DNA from: Flavobacteriales bacterium UBA6051 | Lineage (GTDB): Bacteria; Bacteroidota; Bacteroidia; Flavobacteriales_D; Crocinitomicaceae | DNA length: 64,000 bases | Reading direction: 5' to 3' | Assembly (NCBI GenBank): GCA_002427735.1 | Contig: DIYP01000006.1 | Location: 1-64,000, forward strand | Shown here: one piece after another, positions 10,475-19,300 of the stretch | Numbering within the stretch: the stretch's first letter is position 1 | Layout: every line of letters begins with the position of its first letter | Made by a program: the position numbers and the translations under genes | The notes under the pieces: model-generated | The model's database searches: none | What the model saw: only the letters and a program-made list of their open reading frames with translations | Told to the model about the DNA's origin: nothing

Positions 10475-10635
10475 AAAACAACACAATTTGATAACTTTTT
10501 GGACAACAACAAATAGCCTAAACAGCTTAGATTCAGGGTGATAAAGTCTGCACACTTGTATTATGAAAATAATCGATAGGTTTTCCGTCTAGTAAACTTT
10601 ACTCATTTGGTATTTCTATGTTATAATTGGCTTGT

Positions 10636-10779
10636 ATGACCAAAGAAGAAATTACCCAATTATCAGAGAAGGTAAAGTTGGGAGAGGCATCTATAGATGA
10701 AGCATATACTTTAATGTCATTTGTCAATGGATACCTTGAAAACATCCTTGAAGAATTAGAAACTGTAGTCAGCAAATAA
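10636..10779 (+). CDS. Small acidic protein, 47 aa
   Basis: An ATG-started frame of 47 codons (MTKEEITQLSEKVKLGEASI...) ends four bases before the next gene. The peptide is helical and acidic, with a heptad-like EEITQLSEKVKLGEA stretch and LENILEELETVV at the end. Tight spacing and sensible codon use support a real gene in an operon with the 255-aa membrane protein. No family is recognised. It falls below the length usually called automatically. Confidence 0.55.
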   Translation: MTKEEITQLSEKVKLGEASIDEAYTLMSFVNGYLENILEELETVVSK

Positions 10780-10783
10780 TATT

Positions 10784-11551
10784 ATGGGAATAGAAGGAAT
10801 GATGAATGCAAAAGGTGATGCCTTTGTAGAAAAAGAGAATAAAGATTTATTGGATGATAAAATGCCGGATTTAAATCCTGAAACAGATTCATTAGATGAA
10901 AGGGTAGAGGTTGATGAAGAATCAATGGCATTCACTCCAGCAGTATCTGAGATTATTTTTGAAAACAAGGAAAGAGAGTTTGCCGAAAACAATCCCAAGT
11001 TTAGCAAAGCCGACCAAGCATATTATGCAACTGATTATGTCGAAAAACTACAAAATGGGTATGCTGCCCCTGAGTCAAGTCATTCCAGGACTTTAGAGAA
11101 TCTATATGAATATACGGAACCACAGGTTGACTTGGAAGGTACAGAGTTAGAATCCTATAAACTTGAAAAACTCTCTGAGCTAAAAGATCAAGTGGGAGAT
11201 AATGTTGATAAGATACTGGATTTGCTGAGTGAAGCTGCGGTAGAGCAAAAAGAATTTAGAAGCAAGAAGTTCACAGCTAATGTTGTGGGATTAAATGCAG
11301 TACTATTATCCATTGCTCCAGCTCTTCAACTTGGAAAGAAAATAGCCAGTAATTTTCCGGAAACAGACTCCTTCGCTCAAATTTCATCCTATGTAGTTTC
11401 AACTACAGCTTGCATGTATCTTGCTAGATGGATTTATAAATCGTTTAAAAATTTAGCTGATTTCAAAATGGGTGAGTTTAATGAGAAAAAAGCTGATTTA
11501 CATGAAGGGATTCATGACGCTATCGTTAGTAATGAGCAAGACGATCAATAG
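10784..11551 (+). CDS. Hypothetical protein with C-terminal membrane hairpin, 255 aa
   Basis: Residues 1-150 are strongly acidic and soluble (DEESMAF, EYTEPQVDLEG). Two hydrophobic segments follow at about 166-187 (FTANVVGLNAVLLSIAPALQ) and 202-220 (ISSYVVSTTACMYLARWIY). The tail is charged. Two close membrane spans after a soluble head suggest a membrane-anchored cytoplasmic protein. It is co-transcribed with the 47-aa gene four bases upstream. No family is recognised. It stands at the left edge of the mobile region and may be cargo. Confidence 0.65.
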   Translation: MGIEGMMNAKGDAFVEKENKDLLDDKMPDLNPETDSLDERVEVDEESMAFTPAVSEIIFENKEREFAENNPKFSKADQAYYATDYVEKLQNGYAAPESSHSRTLENLYEYTEPQVDLEGTELESYKLEKLSELKDQVGDNVDKILDLLSEAAVEQKEFRSKKFTANVVGLNAVLLSIAPALQLGKKIASNFPETDSFAQISSYVVSTTACMYLARWIYKSFKNLADFKMGEFNEKKADLHEGIHDAIVSNEQDDQ

Positions 11552-11672
11552 AATTTCTTTTTACTAAGAATTCTAATTAAGAAAGAGATATAAGCCCTGT
11601 GACCCAATAGGGTTTTATTGAGGTAAACTTAATCACCGTCTATCTACACTTAAGAAGTGTTATTCATTATCT

Positions 11673-11867
11673 TTATTCTCTGCCGATATCCATTTGGTTT
11701 TCCAAAAGCTTAATACCGTCTTCGAGTAACTCTTCCATAGATTCAAAATCAAAGAAGTCAAATAGTTGCTCTAGTAGTTCAGCTGTTTGGTCTTTAACAA
11801 TGATGTGAAATTCATGGTTTTTCTCACCATTTTTTACAACGACTTTTTTTTCACATGATATGTCCAT
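11673..11867 (-). CDS. Small hypothetical protein, 64 aa, last gene of mobilization operon
   Basis: The start was chosen at the ATG giving MDISCEKKVVVKNGEKNHEF. A longer version from TTG at 11924 would overlap the relaxase stop, but its first 19 residues look non-coding. The protein has a charged beta-like first half and an acidic helical end (LLEQLFDFFDFESMEELLEDG). It lies immediately downstream of the split relaxase in the same direction. No family is recognised. Confidence 0.55.
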   Translation of the reverse strand: MDISCEKKVVVKNGEKNHEFHIIVKDQTAELLEQLFDFFDFESMEELLEDGIKLLENQMDIGRE

Positions 11868-11920
11868 ATGCCTTATTCTAACACAAAGGTTTTTGCAGGC
11901 AAAGAAGGTTAGACATGGTA

Positions 11921-12226
11921 TCAATGATCTCGACCTCTATTTCGTTTTAGTCGCTGTTTTCGTTCTTGCTCTTTGGTAATTGATCGATCCAGATTGAGTA
12001 TATCTACTCCAAGCTTTTTGAGTCGATATTTTCGTGTTTTTTTCTGATTCCAAACACCAGTTAGAACACTATTTCTCTCGTAGGTTGTAATTCCATGTTG
12101 CTCAAGAGTTCGTTTTAGCTGCTCGGGTGTTTTTGCTTCCTTAGAGTGTTCCAACACCTGTTTAGCCAAGATTTCTTTTTCAAGGATTTTTCCTCCTCGT
12201 TTGATCTCCTGTTCAGAACGATTCAA
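11921..12226 (-). CDS. C-terminal part of relaxase in shifted frame
   Basis: The 101-aa frame begins at TTG, an unlikely start. It is open upstream through the A-run at 12240-12248, where it meets the relaxase frame. A single -1 shift joins the two into one 271-aa protein reading ...HEKKKIKLELNRSEQEIKRG, continuous in charge and helix pattern. The segment is Lys/Arg/Glu-rich, ends in a basic tail (KQRLKRNRGRDH), and resembles the coiled-coil C-terminal part of small relaxases. It is more likely an extension of the relaxase than a separate gene. Whether the shift is programmed, a mutation or a sequencing error cannot be told here. Confidence 0.6.
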   Translation of the reverse strand: MNRSEQEIKRGGKILEKEILAKQVLEHSKEAKTPEQLKRTLEQHGITTYERNSVLTGVWNQKKTRKYRLKKLGVDILNLDRSITKEQERKQRLKRNRGRDH

Positions 12227-12234
12227 TTCAAGTT

Positions 12235-12735
12235 TTATCTTTTTTTTTCGTGATTCACCCGACTATGTACTAAGCGCAATTCAAGCTGTTGGAATCGTTC
12301 GAGTTCTAATTTCTTTTTTTGGAATTCTTGTTTTGACACTCTTGCTGAGCGGCCGTCTAATCCACATCCAGTTGCAAGCACATGAATATGTATATGCTCT
12401 TGTTCTCTGTGAAGAACGCAGAGGGTGATAGATTGATCTCGAAGTAGGGAATACTTGCGGGCAATTTTGCGAAGCACTTCATCGCTTTCAAGTTTATGTG
12501 AATCATTTTTGTGAAAAGAAATAATGTCATGAAAGAGTACCACCGAATCCTTTCTTCTTCTTATTCGTCCAGACTCTACTTTTTCCATTATGGAAACAAT
12601 AATGTCAATGTTCACATCGTAAGGTAAAAAGCGGGTATGAAGAAGAGTTGCATGCTTATCTTCACGGAACAAGTATTCTACGGTTCGCCTGATACCGTGA
12701 TTTCTATCCTTTATGGATTTACTTTTTATAATCAT
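12235..12735 (-). CDS. Relaxase / mobilization nuclease, N-terminal catalytic part
   Basis: The 166-aa protein has the HUH signature EHIHIHVLATG (His114, His116, His118) after LCVLHREQ. This is the metal-binding three-histidine motif of MobA/VirD2-type relaxases that nick oriT. Residues 1-60 (SKSIKDRNHGIRRTVEYLFRED) resemble the start of Bacteroidota relaxases, with Tyr21 and Tyr39 as candidate nucleophiles. The frame ends inside an A9 tract, and the rest of the protein continues in another frame. Its ATG overlaps the MobC-like stop (ATGA). The oriT it would act on is expected at about 15.6-15.75 kb. Confidence 0.8.
   Translation of the reverse strand: MIIKSKSIKDRNHGIRRTVEYLFREDKHATLLHTRFLPYDVNIDIIVSIMEKVESGRIRRRKDSVVLFHDIISFHKNDSHKLESDEVLRKIARKYSLLRDQSITLCVLHREQEHIHIHVLATGCGLDGRSARVSKQEFQKKKLELERFQQLELRLVHSRVNHEKKR
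12240..12248 (-). other. A9 slippery tract joining two relaxase frames
   Basis: On the coding strand the frame reads GAA AAA AAA AGA TAA. Slipping back one base on A-AAA-AAA gives AAG ATA AAA CTT and opens the downstream frame. Such runs permit ribosomal -1 frameshifting or transcriptional slippage. A one-base sequencing or replication error is the simple alternative. Confidence 0.6.
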
Positions 12736-13118
12736 AGTTTGAGAATTATCCGTTCAAGGGCAGTATGTAAAGTTTCTATAGATATGTCTCCGTGCATGTA
12801 GTCTTTGATATGTTCTAGGCATTGCATCAGTTGAATGGTTATAGCACGATCCATTTCTAGAGTTGATTCAACGCCAGACTTGAGATGTCGTTTAATGAAA
12901 TCGTAGACATCCATTCCTGAAGCGCTTGCTCGTACTTTGAGATTGTTCCATAGTTCAAGAGGTATAGTAAGGTTGAGTGCTTTGGCTTTGGCAACACGTT
13001 TTTGTCTATGCTGCTTTCTGTACCATTTCCAGTATGCCTTTTTGCATTGTTTAATTTCGGTATCACTTGGATTTGTACCCAGGTGTTTATCAAGATATTC
13101 ATGAACTGATTTATACAT
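12732..13118 (-). CDS. MobC-like relaxosome accessory protein
   Basis: The 128-aa basic protein sits directly upstream of the relaxase with a 4-base ATGA overlap, the usual mobC-mobA arrangement. Residues about 48-85 (LNLTIPLELWNNLKVRASASG then MDVYDFIKRHL) resemble a ribbon-helix-helix DNA-binding fold with strand LNLTIPLEL. The N-terminus is Lys/Arg-rich (KKAYWKWYRKQHRQKRVAKAK). It is expected to bind oriT and help the relaxase open DNA. The assignment rests on gene order and general features rather than a diagnostic motif. Confidence 0.6.
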   Translation of the reverse strand: MYKSVHEYLDKHLGTNPSDTEIKQCKKAYWKWYRKQHRQKRVAKAKALNLTIPLELWNNLKVRASASGMDVYDFIKRHLKSGVESTLEMDRAITIQLMQCLEHIKDYMHGDISIETLHTALERIILKL

Positions 13119-14565
13119 GGTCTTCAGCGTTTGGGTACATCTTTTTTAATGGAAGAAGATGTACGGGGTTGTGTTCTTTGGGAGTGATTTCGTAAGGATC
13201 AAGTTCTGTGTGGCGGTAGCATGATGAGTCCAGATAATACGGAGTGAATTCAGTCAGAATTGGTTTGTGTCCGCTATGTGTGATCAGTACTTGATTCTCG
13301 GGGATTTGCATGAGCTCAGAAGCTGTTCTAAGTGAGCGTGTTTTTACCTTGTCCTCGTCAAACTCATCTTCGTAGGTAAAGATTCCAAGTTCCTGTTCGA
13401 CGCGTTTTGCTGTGTCATAGTTCATACTGAAGTAGGCTTTGGTCTTTAGGTTGGAAAGAATTGCCTTGGTCTTGTGTTCTCCATATATGGAGGTGAACTG
13501 TGCCCAGGGATCTTGCGCTAAAAGACAAATTGAGCCATGATGCTTACGAATATTTGCGCAGACGGTATCCAAATTATCAAGTCGGAAAACAGGTGCTTCA
13601 TCCAAATGGAAAAACACATCATACTCATCATCGGAGGGAATACGTGAGAAAAAGGATTCAAAGAACTGATCCATCAAAATAGACATAAGTGGGCCGTAGT
13701 ATGAACCTTTGGTAGTGCTTGATACTAAGTAGAAGGTCGTTGGTTCTGTTCGTAACAACTCAAAGTCTCCCAATTCGTCAGTGCTGACCAAACGACGAAT
13801 GTCATCATCGAGATCGAAGAACTGAACTGCTGACTGACAGGAGGAGAGAACACCTTGAAATACTGTGCCCGACTGTGAAGTGATGGCTTCGTACTTCTGA
13901 AAGAGCCAGTCATCGGCTAAATCCATAAAGAGGGAATCTACATACGGACGATTTATTTCAGAAGCAAGGTTGTCGAGTAGATGTGCGACATTTGGGAGTG
14001 TATCGTAAGGGTGTCCTACTTTCTTTAAAATGCAGATGATACAGGTCAAAAGTTCCTGTGCCTTAGTTGACCAGAAAGATTTGGACTCAGAAGAGCTGGT
14101 AAAAAGTGTAATAATGAGATGTGAGAGGCGATTAATTTCTGCCAAGGTATTAGCCCGAAGCATTGGGTTGAATCCGAGAGAATAATTTGGTTGTGTTGGG
14201 CAGAAGAGCATGATTCGATCCGTTTGTGATCGAAAGCCTGAAGTCTTTTCGAAAATCTCAAAGTTGGGCGCGTGTATGATTTGAGATCCTAAAACAAATA
14301 AGCATGATTTCATCAAAGCCCCCGCCGTTTTTGAACTCCCTGTTTCGCCAGATATCAAGAGGCCTCGTCTGCTCAAATCGATAGAAAGTCTTTTCCCATT
14401 GACGTTAAACCCATCATATCGTTTGGATAGAAACTCTCCGTCACCAAATGATGCTTTGTGCCGATGATCTGTTTTGCTAAACAATGCAATCAAGCCATTG
14501 ATGCTGCTAAAAAGAACATCAATGGCTGAGAGGATTACTTCCCCTAATTGAACGAGTACTTTCAT
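13111..14565 (-). CDS. VirD4/TraG-type coupling ATPase (T4CP)
   Basis: The 484-aa P-loop ATPase has a Walker A at residues 73-80 (GETGSSKT) and a Walker B near 316-326 (VFFHLDEAPVF). The C-terminal region matches the TraM/TraD recognition type (FYLVSSTTKGSYYGPLMSILMDQF; SICLLAQDPWAQ). A hydrophobic segment at about 8-30 may anchor it in the membrane. Coupling proteins bring the relaxase-DNA complex to a type IV channel. It overlaps the MobC-like gene by 8 bases and belongs to the leftward mob operon. No channel genes are present, so the element would need a helper. Confidence 0.85.
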   Translation of the reverse strand: MKVLVQLGEVILSAIDVLFSSINGLIALFSKTDHRHKASFGDGEFLSKRYDGFNVNGKRLSIDLSRRGLLISGETGSSKTAGALMKSCLFVLGSQIIHAPNFEIFEKTSGFRSQTDRIMLFCPTQPNYSLGFNPMLRANTLAEINRLSHLIITLFTSSSESKSFWSTKAQELLTCIICILKKVGHPYDTLPNVAHLLDNLASEINRPYVDSLFMDLADDWLFQKYEAITSQSGTVFQGVLSSCQSAVQFFDLDDDIRRLVSTDELGDFELLRTEPTTFYLVSSTTKGSYYGPLMSILMDQFFESFFSRIPSDDEYDVFFHLDEAPVFRLDNLDTVCANIRKHHGSICLLAQDPWAQFTSIYGEHKTKAILSNLKTKAYFSMNYDTAKRVEQELGIFTYEDEFDEDKVKTRSLRTASELMQIPENQVLITHSGHKPILTEFTPYYLDSSCYRHTELDPYEITPKEHNPVHLLPLKKMYPNAEDHV

Positions 14566-14566
14566 G

Positions 14567-14734
14567 TTAATCAGCTAATCGATCTGAAAGTAAAATCGTC
14601 CAGTCCGAAATCTTCGCGCATCCAATGGCGATAAATTTCGTGATTAGAGAAGTCACTGTTAATACTAGTCGAAAGATTGCCTTTGCAGCCTTTCCGATGG
14701 CTTTCAGCCATTCTTTGCGTTCTTGCTTTTCCAT
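14567..14734 (-). CDS. Small membrane peptide, 55 aa, in mob operon
   Basis: An ATG-started frame encodes MEKQERKEWLKAIGKAAKAI, then a hydrophobic stretch FRLVLTVTSLITKFIAIGCA (residues 21-40), and ends DRLAD. Its stop lies one base before the start of the coupling ATPase, and its start is one base below the preceding gene. This fits the tightly packed operon. A basic cytoplasmic helix plus one membrane span suggests a small partner of the coupling protein. The family is unknown. It is too short for routine calling. Confidence 0.6.
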   Translation of the reverse strand: MEKQERKEWLKAIGKAAKAIFRLVLTVTSLITKFIAIGCAKISDWTILLSDRLAD

Positions 14735-14735
14735 G

Positions 14736-15023
14736 TTATTTATTTTGATTTTGGCGTTTTACTTCTCGGTTGATGTGTGTATGCATCAAACATCTGTGCC
14801 ACTCAACGCGAAGGGGCATATTGAGTAATTTTCTATCAAGCCACAGGTTGAAAAAGAACCAGGGTGTCCAGTAGTTCTTCTTTGAGAGCATGAAGATGAA
14901 TCCAAGGTCTTTCTTCTCGAGTGAAAAGATGTAAAGGGCATAACCATCGTCGATGGTTTGATAGCCCATTGCTTCATTGAAATAGGCTTTGATTTCGTAC
15001 TTTGAAATGCGGGAGAATATCAT
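14736..15023 (-). CDS. Hypothetical protein, 95 aa, mob operon
   Basis: The protein is rich in aromatic residues (YIFSLEKKDLGFIFMLSKKN; TPWFFFNLWLDRK). It has no clear membrane span and is probably a small alpha/beta protein. Its ATG overlaps the stop of the 153-aa gene (ATGA), and its stop is one base from the 55-aa gene, so it is translationally linked to both. The function is unknown. Its position between regulatory-type small genes and the coupling ATPase suggests a transfer accessory protein. Confidence 0.6.
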   Translation of the reverse strand: MIFSRISKYEIKAYFNEAMGYQTIDDGYALYIFSLEKKDLGFIFMLSKKNYWTPWFFFNLWLDRKLLNMPLRVEWHRCLMHTHINREVKRQNQNK

Positions 15024-15481
15024 GATTGGAGTGTTTTAAGAAGTGAAAGAATTGCAGGGTTTTTTGGGTAAAAGTGAAGGGCATTTTCACAGATCACTTT
15101 TAGTCGTGAAATCATTTTGGATTTCTGATCAGCATCAGAAACATGGCTGATGATTAACCACTTTGTTTTGATTCTCAATTGGAAGTAGTCCTGCTCCATT
15201 TTAAGCTGGTTGTTCGCTGCGTATTGAACCAATTGGTCAAACCAGAGATTGGCTTGATGTAAGAACTCAATGTTCTTTTGAGGAGAACTTTTGTAGAGAA
15301 TTGTGAAGTGTTTCCCTTTGAGAAAACAGTACTTAAGAAATAGCTTTGGCGCAAGCTTTGAGGCGTCAATATCGTTTAACAGAAACAAACCAAGGCTTCG
15401 GGTTGCCTCCTTGTTAAATAGACCGTTAATCTCTGTGAGAAGATTAACGGTCTTGTGCTTATGTGTGTTTCTATTGTGCAT
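15020..15481 (-). CDS. Hypothetical helical protein, 153 aa, mob operon
   Basis: The sequence is almost wholly helical with TPR-like spacing (LKYCFLKGKHFTILYKSS; NALHFYPKNPAILSLLKTLQ). There is no signal peptide. It begins 8 bases after the 36-aa basic gene and overlaps the 95-aa gene by four bases. I infer a protein-protein interaction role in the transfer operon but cannot name a family. Confidence 0.6.
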   Translation of the reverse strand: MHNRNTHKHKTVNLLTEINGLFNKEATRSLGLFLLNDIDASKLAPKLFLKYCFLKGKHFTILYKSSPQKNIEFLHQANLWFDQLVQYAANNQLKMEQDYFQLRIKTKWLIISHVSDADQKSKMISRLKVICENALHFYPKNPAILSLLKTLQS

Positions 15482-15489
15482 AATGCAGA

Positions 15490-15600
15490 TTATTTTTTCG
15501 GTGCTCCTTTAAGGATTTTCAAATGTCTTTTCGCAGCTACCTGACTATGCTTTCTGGCTGGATCAACCTTATTTTTTGTTTGTGTTTTTTTCTTTTTCAT
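15490..15600 (-). CDS. Tiny basic protein, 36 aa, first gene of mob operon
   Basis: An ATG-started frame encodes MKKKKTQTKNKVDPARKHSQ and ends in HLKILKGAPKK. About a third of the residues are Lys or Arg, fitting nucleic-acid binding. It is the first gene after the candidate oriT region and is followed 8 bases later by the 153-aa gene. Being so short it could be a chance frame, but its position and tight spacing favour a real gene. Confidence 0.5.
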   Translation of the reverse strand: MKKKKTQTKNKVDPARKHSQVAAKRHLKILKGAPKK

Positions 15601-15756
15601 ATTGACTTTTTTGATCGTTTCTGAGGCTAAGGTCCGTCTATTTCTCTGCTTTGAGAAGCTGTTTTTACGCGGGGTTCGGGGCGGGTTTGGGGGTTAGCCA
15701 CTTTGGGGTATGCCCCTTTATTGAATAGCAGTTTTATGAGGTCTTGTTTAAACAAA
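15601..15756. other. Candidate oriT / G-rich structured intergenic region
   Basis: This non-coding stretch lies just upstream of the leftward mob operon, where oriT normally sits. It holds a hairpin TTCTC-6-GAGAA at 15642-15657 and four close G-tracts at 15671-15693 (GGGG TTC GGGG C GGG TTT GGGGG) able to form a G-quadruplex. It also has GGGGTATGCCCC at 15705-15716 and the palindrome TTGTTTAAACAA near 15744-15755. GC-rich text here contrasts with the AT-rich surroundings. The nick site cannot be located from sequence alone. Confidence 0.45.
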
Positions 15757-15779
15757 GAAGTCACCTTAAAGGTGACTTC
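15757..15779 (-). terminator. Perfect 10-bp hairpin after RadC-like gene
   Basis: Arms GAAGTCACCT and AGGTGACTTC enclose a 3-base loop. The hairpin starts 4 bases past the stop of the RadC-like gene and is followed on that strand by TTTGTTT. It probably ends that transcript and separates it from the mob operon, though it could also be an oriT inverted repeat. Confidence 0.65.
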
Positions 15780-15783
15780 GTAG

Positions 15784-16251
15784 TTAGATGTAATTGTTGC
15801 GAACCAATCCGTAGCAACTGGCGCTATCTTCTCCGACAATGAGAAATTCCGCTAGTTCGATATCCACGATTTTACCAAACTTTCGAAGGCGTTTGGCAAA
15901 TTCGATTTCAAATTCTGTTGGTCTGCGATCGTTATGGAAAATGTCTCGGCTGGTAAAGATGGCCACTTTTCGTGCGTCAGATAGAAGTGCTAGTTGTATA
16001 ACTTCTCTGACATTGTAGAGTACATTATGAAAAGTCAGACAATTCACTTCTGCAACTGCTATTACCTGATTGAGTGGATTTAAAAGAACGAGCCAATCCC
16101 TTGAACGTACATCGAGGCTACCCTCACTATAGAGCTCTCTTGCGAGTGAAGAGAAAGATCCTCTTTCACTCAGAAAGGCATATGAAAACAGATGTTCGTT
16201 AGTAACGGTGAGTGCAATGCGGGGTATTGTGGGTGTATGCTTTTTTGACAT
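15784..16251 (-). CDS. RadC-like JAB-domain protein with degenerate metal site
   Basis: The 155-aa protein shows the RadC C-terminal (JAB/MPN) pattern: SRDWLVLLNPLNQVIAVAEV, then a helix REVIQLALLSDARKVAIF, and the end KRLRKFGKIVDIELAEFLIV followed by GEDSASCYGL. The usual HNHPSG zinc motif is replaced by TSRDIFHNDRRPTE, so the metal-binding His-x-His is missing and catalysis is doubtful. RadC-like genes are common cargo of Bacteroidota mobile elements, and their role is unclear. It is divergent from the NACHT gene, whose promoter region it shares. Confidence 0.75.
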   Translation of the reverse strand: MSKKHTPTIPRIALTVTNEHLFSYAFLSERGSFSSLARELYSEGSLDVRSRDWLVLLNPLNQVIAVAEVNCLTFHNVLYNVREVIQLALLSDARKVAIFTSRDIFHNDRRPTEFEIEFAKRLRKFGKIVDIELAEFLIVGEDSASCYGLVRNNYI

Positions 16252-16327
16252 ATTGATTTGTTTTTACGTTTTTTCCATTGTAGAACAGCAATCGAATTAT
16301 GTCAATAGGCATATGTGTCATAAATTA

Positions 16328-16342
16328 AGTATCTTAGATACT
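16328..16342. promoter_or_regulatory. 15-bp palindrome abutting the NACHT start codon
   Basis: AGTATCT-T-AGATACT is a perfect inverted repeat with 7-base arms ending on the base before the chosen ATG at 16343. The position suits an operator or a site masking translation start. It lies in the 91-bp gap shared with the divergent RadC-like gene. Confidence 0.45.
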
Positions 16343-19300
16343 ATGGCAGAAAAGAAGAATTCACCCATTCGGTCCCGTTTGTTTTATGCATCGAGCAGTA
16401 CCAGATTGTTTGAGTTATTGGCGCCCTGGGTTTCGACTTCAGAAATGGATGATGAATCCAAAGAGGTCAAGTTAAAGAGTGTTGTCAAGGGATCATGTGT
16501 TCATGTCGCGGAGTTGTTTGATAGACATCTTGCTAAGCAGAAGATACCGTATGGAGTTGATCGAAAGACGCTCGATGATGACCTTGAGCGGGAAGTAGCT
16601 GAAGGAGTTTTTCGTTTTTCATTTCGAACACTCTACACCTTTATTTGCTATATCATTGTTAACCCAAAGGCAAGGTTGAAAAACATTCCACTCATTGACG
16701 ACCCAGATGATCATAAGCACACATTAGATACCTTGCATGATTTTCTGTTATCGGTAAAGGTTGGGCGTATTGAAGGTGAGCCCCTAATTCCCACAAATGC
16801 AGATGAAAACCTTAAAAAAAAGTTCAATGCCAGTGTGGATGCTCTCTTTAGAAACAAGGAATTTGATCAAGGCAGTCAGCATCCGTTGAACCCGTTGTTT
16901 GTTGAGCAACAACTGAAAATAAGTACGGACTGGAATTGGGAATATTCACCACATACTGAGGCCATCGCTATTGATGGATCAACAAGACCAAGTCGTCTTT
17001 TAAACTATCAGTTAAAGTTGAAAGAGGACTTTAAGACGATTGAACTTGGGAAGTTTTTTTCGATGCCCATCGATCAAGTTATTCCGCAGCAACTCTCGTG
17101 TAGGTCGCAGGATTTTATTGACCGTAATCGCGATTTACTGTCTGACTCGATAAAGGCGAGCGTGTTGATCGATAGGAGGTGGGATGCGATGATAGCGTCG
17201 CCTGCGGGCATGGGTAAGTCGACACTTTTGCGTTCGTTATTGTTTCAACGAGCATTGGATATTGTTCCGTTTTTTGTTGACCTATCAACGGTGGGGCATA
17301 ACTTGAAAAAGAAACTCAAACAGGACATCAAGCAAAGTGGTTTAACGCCTGAAGAGTTGAAAAACAATCACGTTGTTTTATTCATTGATGCAGTAGATGA
17401 GTATGAGATAAAATCCAAAAATAGGTTTAGTCCACTCTTTGATTTTAAAGCCAAATATAATTGCACCCTGATCTTTTCGGGTAGGTTTCAAAGTCCAGAT
17501 CTTTCTCAAAAAGGGATTCCCGTTTTTTCGCTTAACGCTTTTGAATTCGAAGATGTAAGAACGGTATTTAGAAATCAGTTCAATGAGCTGGCTGAAAACT
17601 ATCTATCGATCCCTGGTATTGAAAAGGCTGAGTTGATTAGAAAGCCACTTTTTTTGACCCTTTATATGAACAGAATTGTTTTAGAGGAGCAAAAGAACGC
17701 GGTGATAGATTTGGATGCGATGGGGCGATTGTTGAAAAACTCAGCTGCGCTCTTTAAACAGGTCGTGGTGGACTCGTTCTTATTGGAGCAGGAGCAAAAA
17801 CATCATGCGAGTGAGCCTAGTATCGAAAGATGGAGAGGCAAAAAACTCAGGCAAATAGAGTGCATTGGTTTTCTGGCCGTTCAATTATCCCTGTTGTACC
17901 CTAATCAGGAGATGCTTAAGGAACACCTTTTTTCTAAATTGATCAGTCGACCAATTGAAGAGTTTGATTTAGAAGCAGATTTTGAGGATGTTGATTTTGC
18001 TGAGTTGTCCAATGAACTTGAATTGCATGGAATCTTGCGGTATGAAGAGGGGAAGTTAGGGTTTGCAAACAAAGAAATGCGTGTGTTCTTCTCAGCATTT
18101 TATTTGAGCGAGAAAACATTGAGTGTTGTGGATACGGTGCGAAAAATGCTCAACACACCAATTCCAAACACGTTTTACACCTACTTTTTTGGTTTGATCA
18201 ATGCGGAGAATGTACTCTCAGGGTTAAATGATGATTCGGTGATTGGATTCAAGTCAAACATGGAGAATGCACTCTTTTCGTTTGCTGCCTACCAGAGTGG
18301 TAATCTTACCAGCAATTTTTCAATTGCTGAATTCGAGGAGGCGTTGGCAGATCTAAACAAGTGTACAGATCGACCATTTGTTGGTCTACCTGAAGATGAA
18401 AGCATTGAACTGACGCTTTTCATGGTAGATTTTTTGAGTCGATTGGAGATAGCTGTTTTGACGGATTTTATTTTTGAATACAGCCTTGCTCATTTGGGTG
18501 CCTATCTTGATCATCCTGACGTTCGAAAGTATTGCATACGAGTGATGCGAATTGCTTTTGATCCAGCTGATGACAGCTTGATGTTTTCTGAAGAGTTGGG
18601 ACTTTATTTTGCCATTTATTATTGGTTCTCCGAAGCGGAAAGTCGATATAAAAAATGGTTGGAATTGGGAGACTTGGATAAGGACTTGAAGGTCTTTTCT
18701 CAGTCTCTTGTTATCAACCACACGGATATGTTCTATACAAGAGTATCGGAGTTGATTGCAGAGAAAAAACTAGAGTACAACGAGCGTTTTGTCAAGGGGA
18801 TTATTTATGCCACTTATTCTTTGGCGATAGCTTTTGAACAGAATATCAAGGAGTCTTTTGAGGAGCTTAAAATGGAACATCAGTATTTGATCTTGGCATG
18901 TTATCTTGAGAACCTTGAAAAGAATTGGGAACAGGAAGTAGACCATAAATATTTTCCAACAACCCCATCACGAGCAATGACTTATTCATCGGGAATCTTT
19001 ATTCGTGGGCAGGTTCAAGGTTTTCTTATCAAAAACTTGTTGGAGAATGTCAATCGATATGTATTTGACGAATCCATTCCAATGGGAAAAAAATATCGTC
19101 ATGCTGCCTTTATTGCCGCATTGAGTGCTGAGCAGAACTTTTTTGAACCCTTGGAGGAGTCCTTAAGACTGCGTGAGGAAAATTCAAACTACGTAATTCA
19201 GGAAAGAGTAATTGAGACCTTGATGGCCAATATTCACGATATAGCAGACCGTCCGAATGCAATGACCAGTGATGAGTCTAGAGCTAGGCTTCAGCAGTAT

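Noticed and set aside
10393..10541. C-terminal part of the 75-codon frame following the RHS fragment
   Set aside because: It runs through palindromic DNA and low-complexity sequence and is not RHS-like, so it was not called as protein.
15627..15839. 70-codon reverse frame over the G-rich region
   Set aside because: It overlaps the end of the RadC-like gene and the hairpin terminator. The G-rich DNA explains the open frame.
16208..16342. Longer start for the NACHT protein
   Set aside because: It would overlap the divergent RadC-like coding start, and the extra 45 residues look non-coding. ATG 16343 is preferred.
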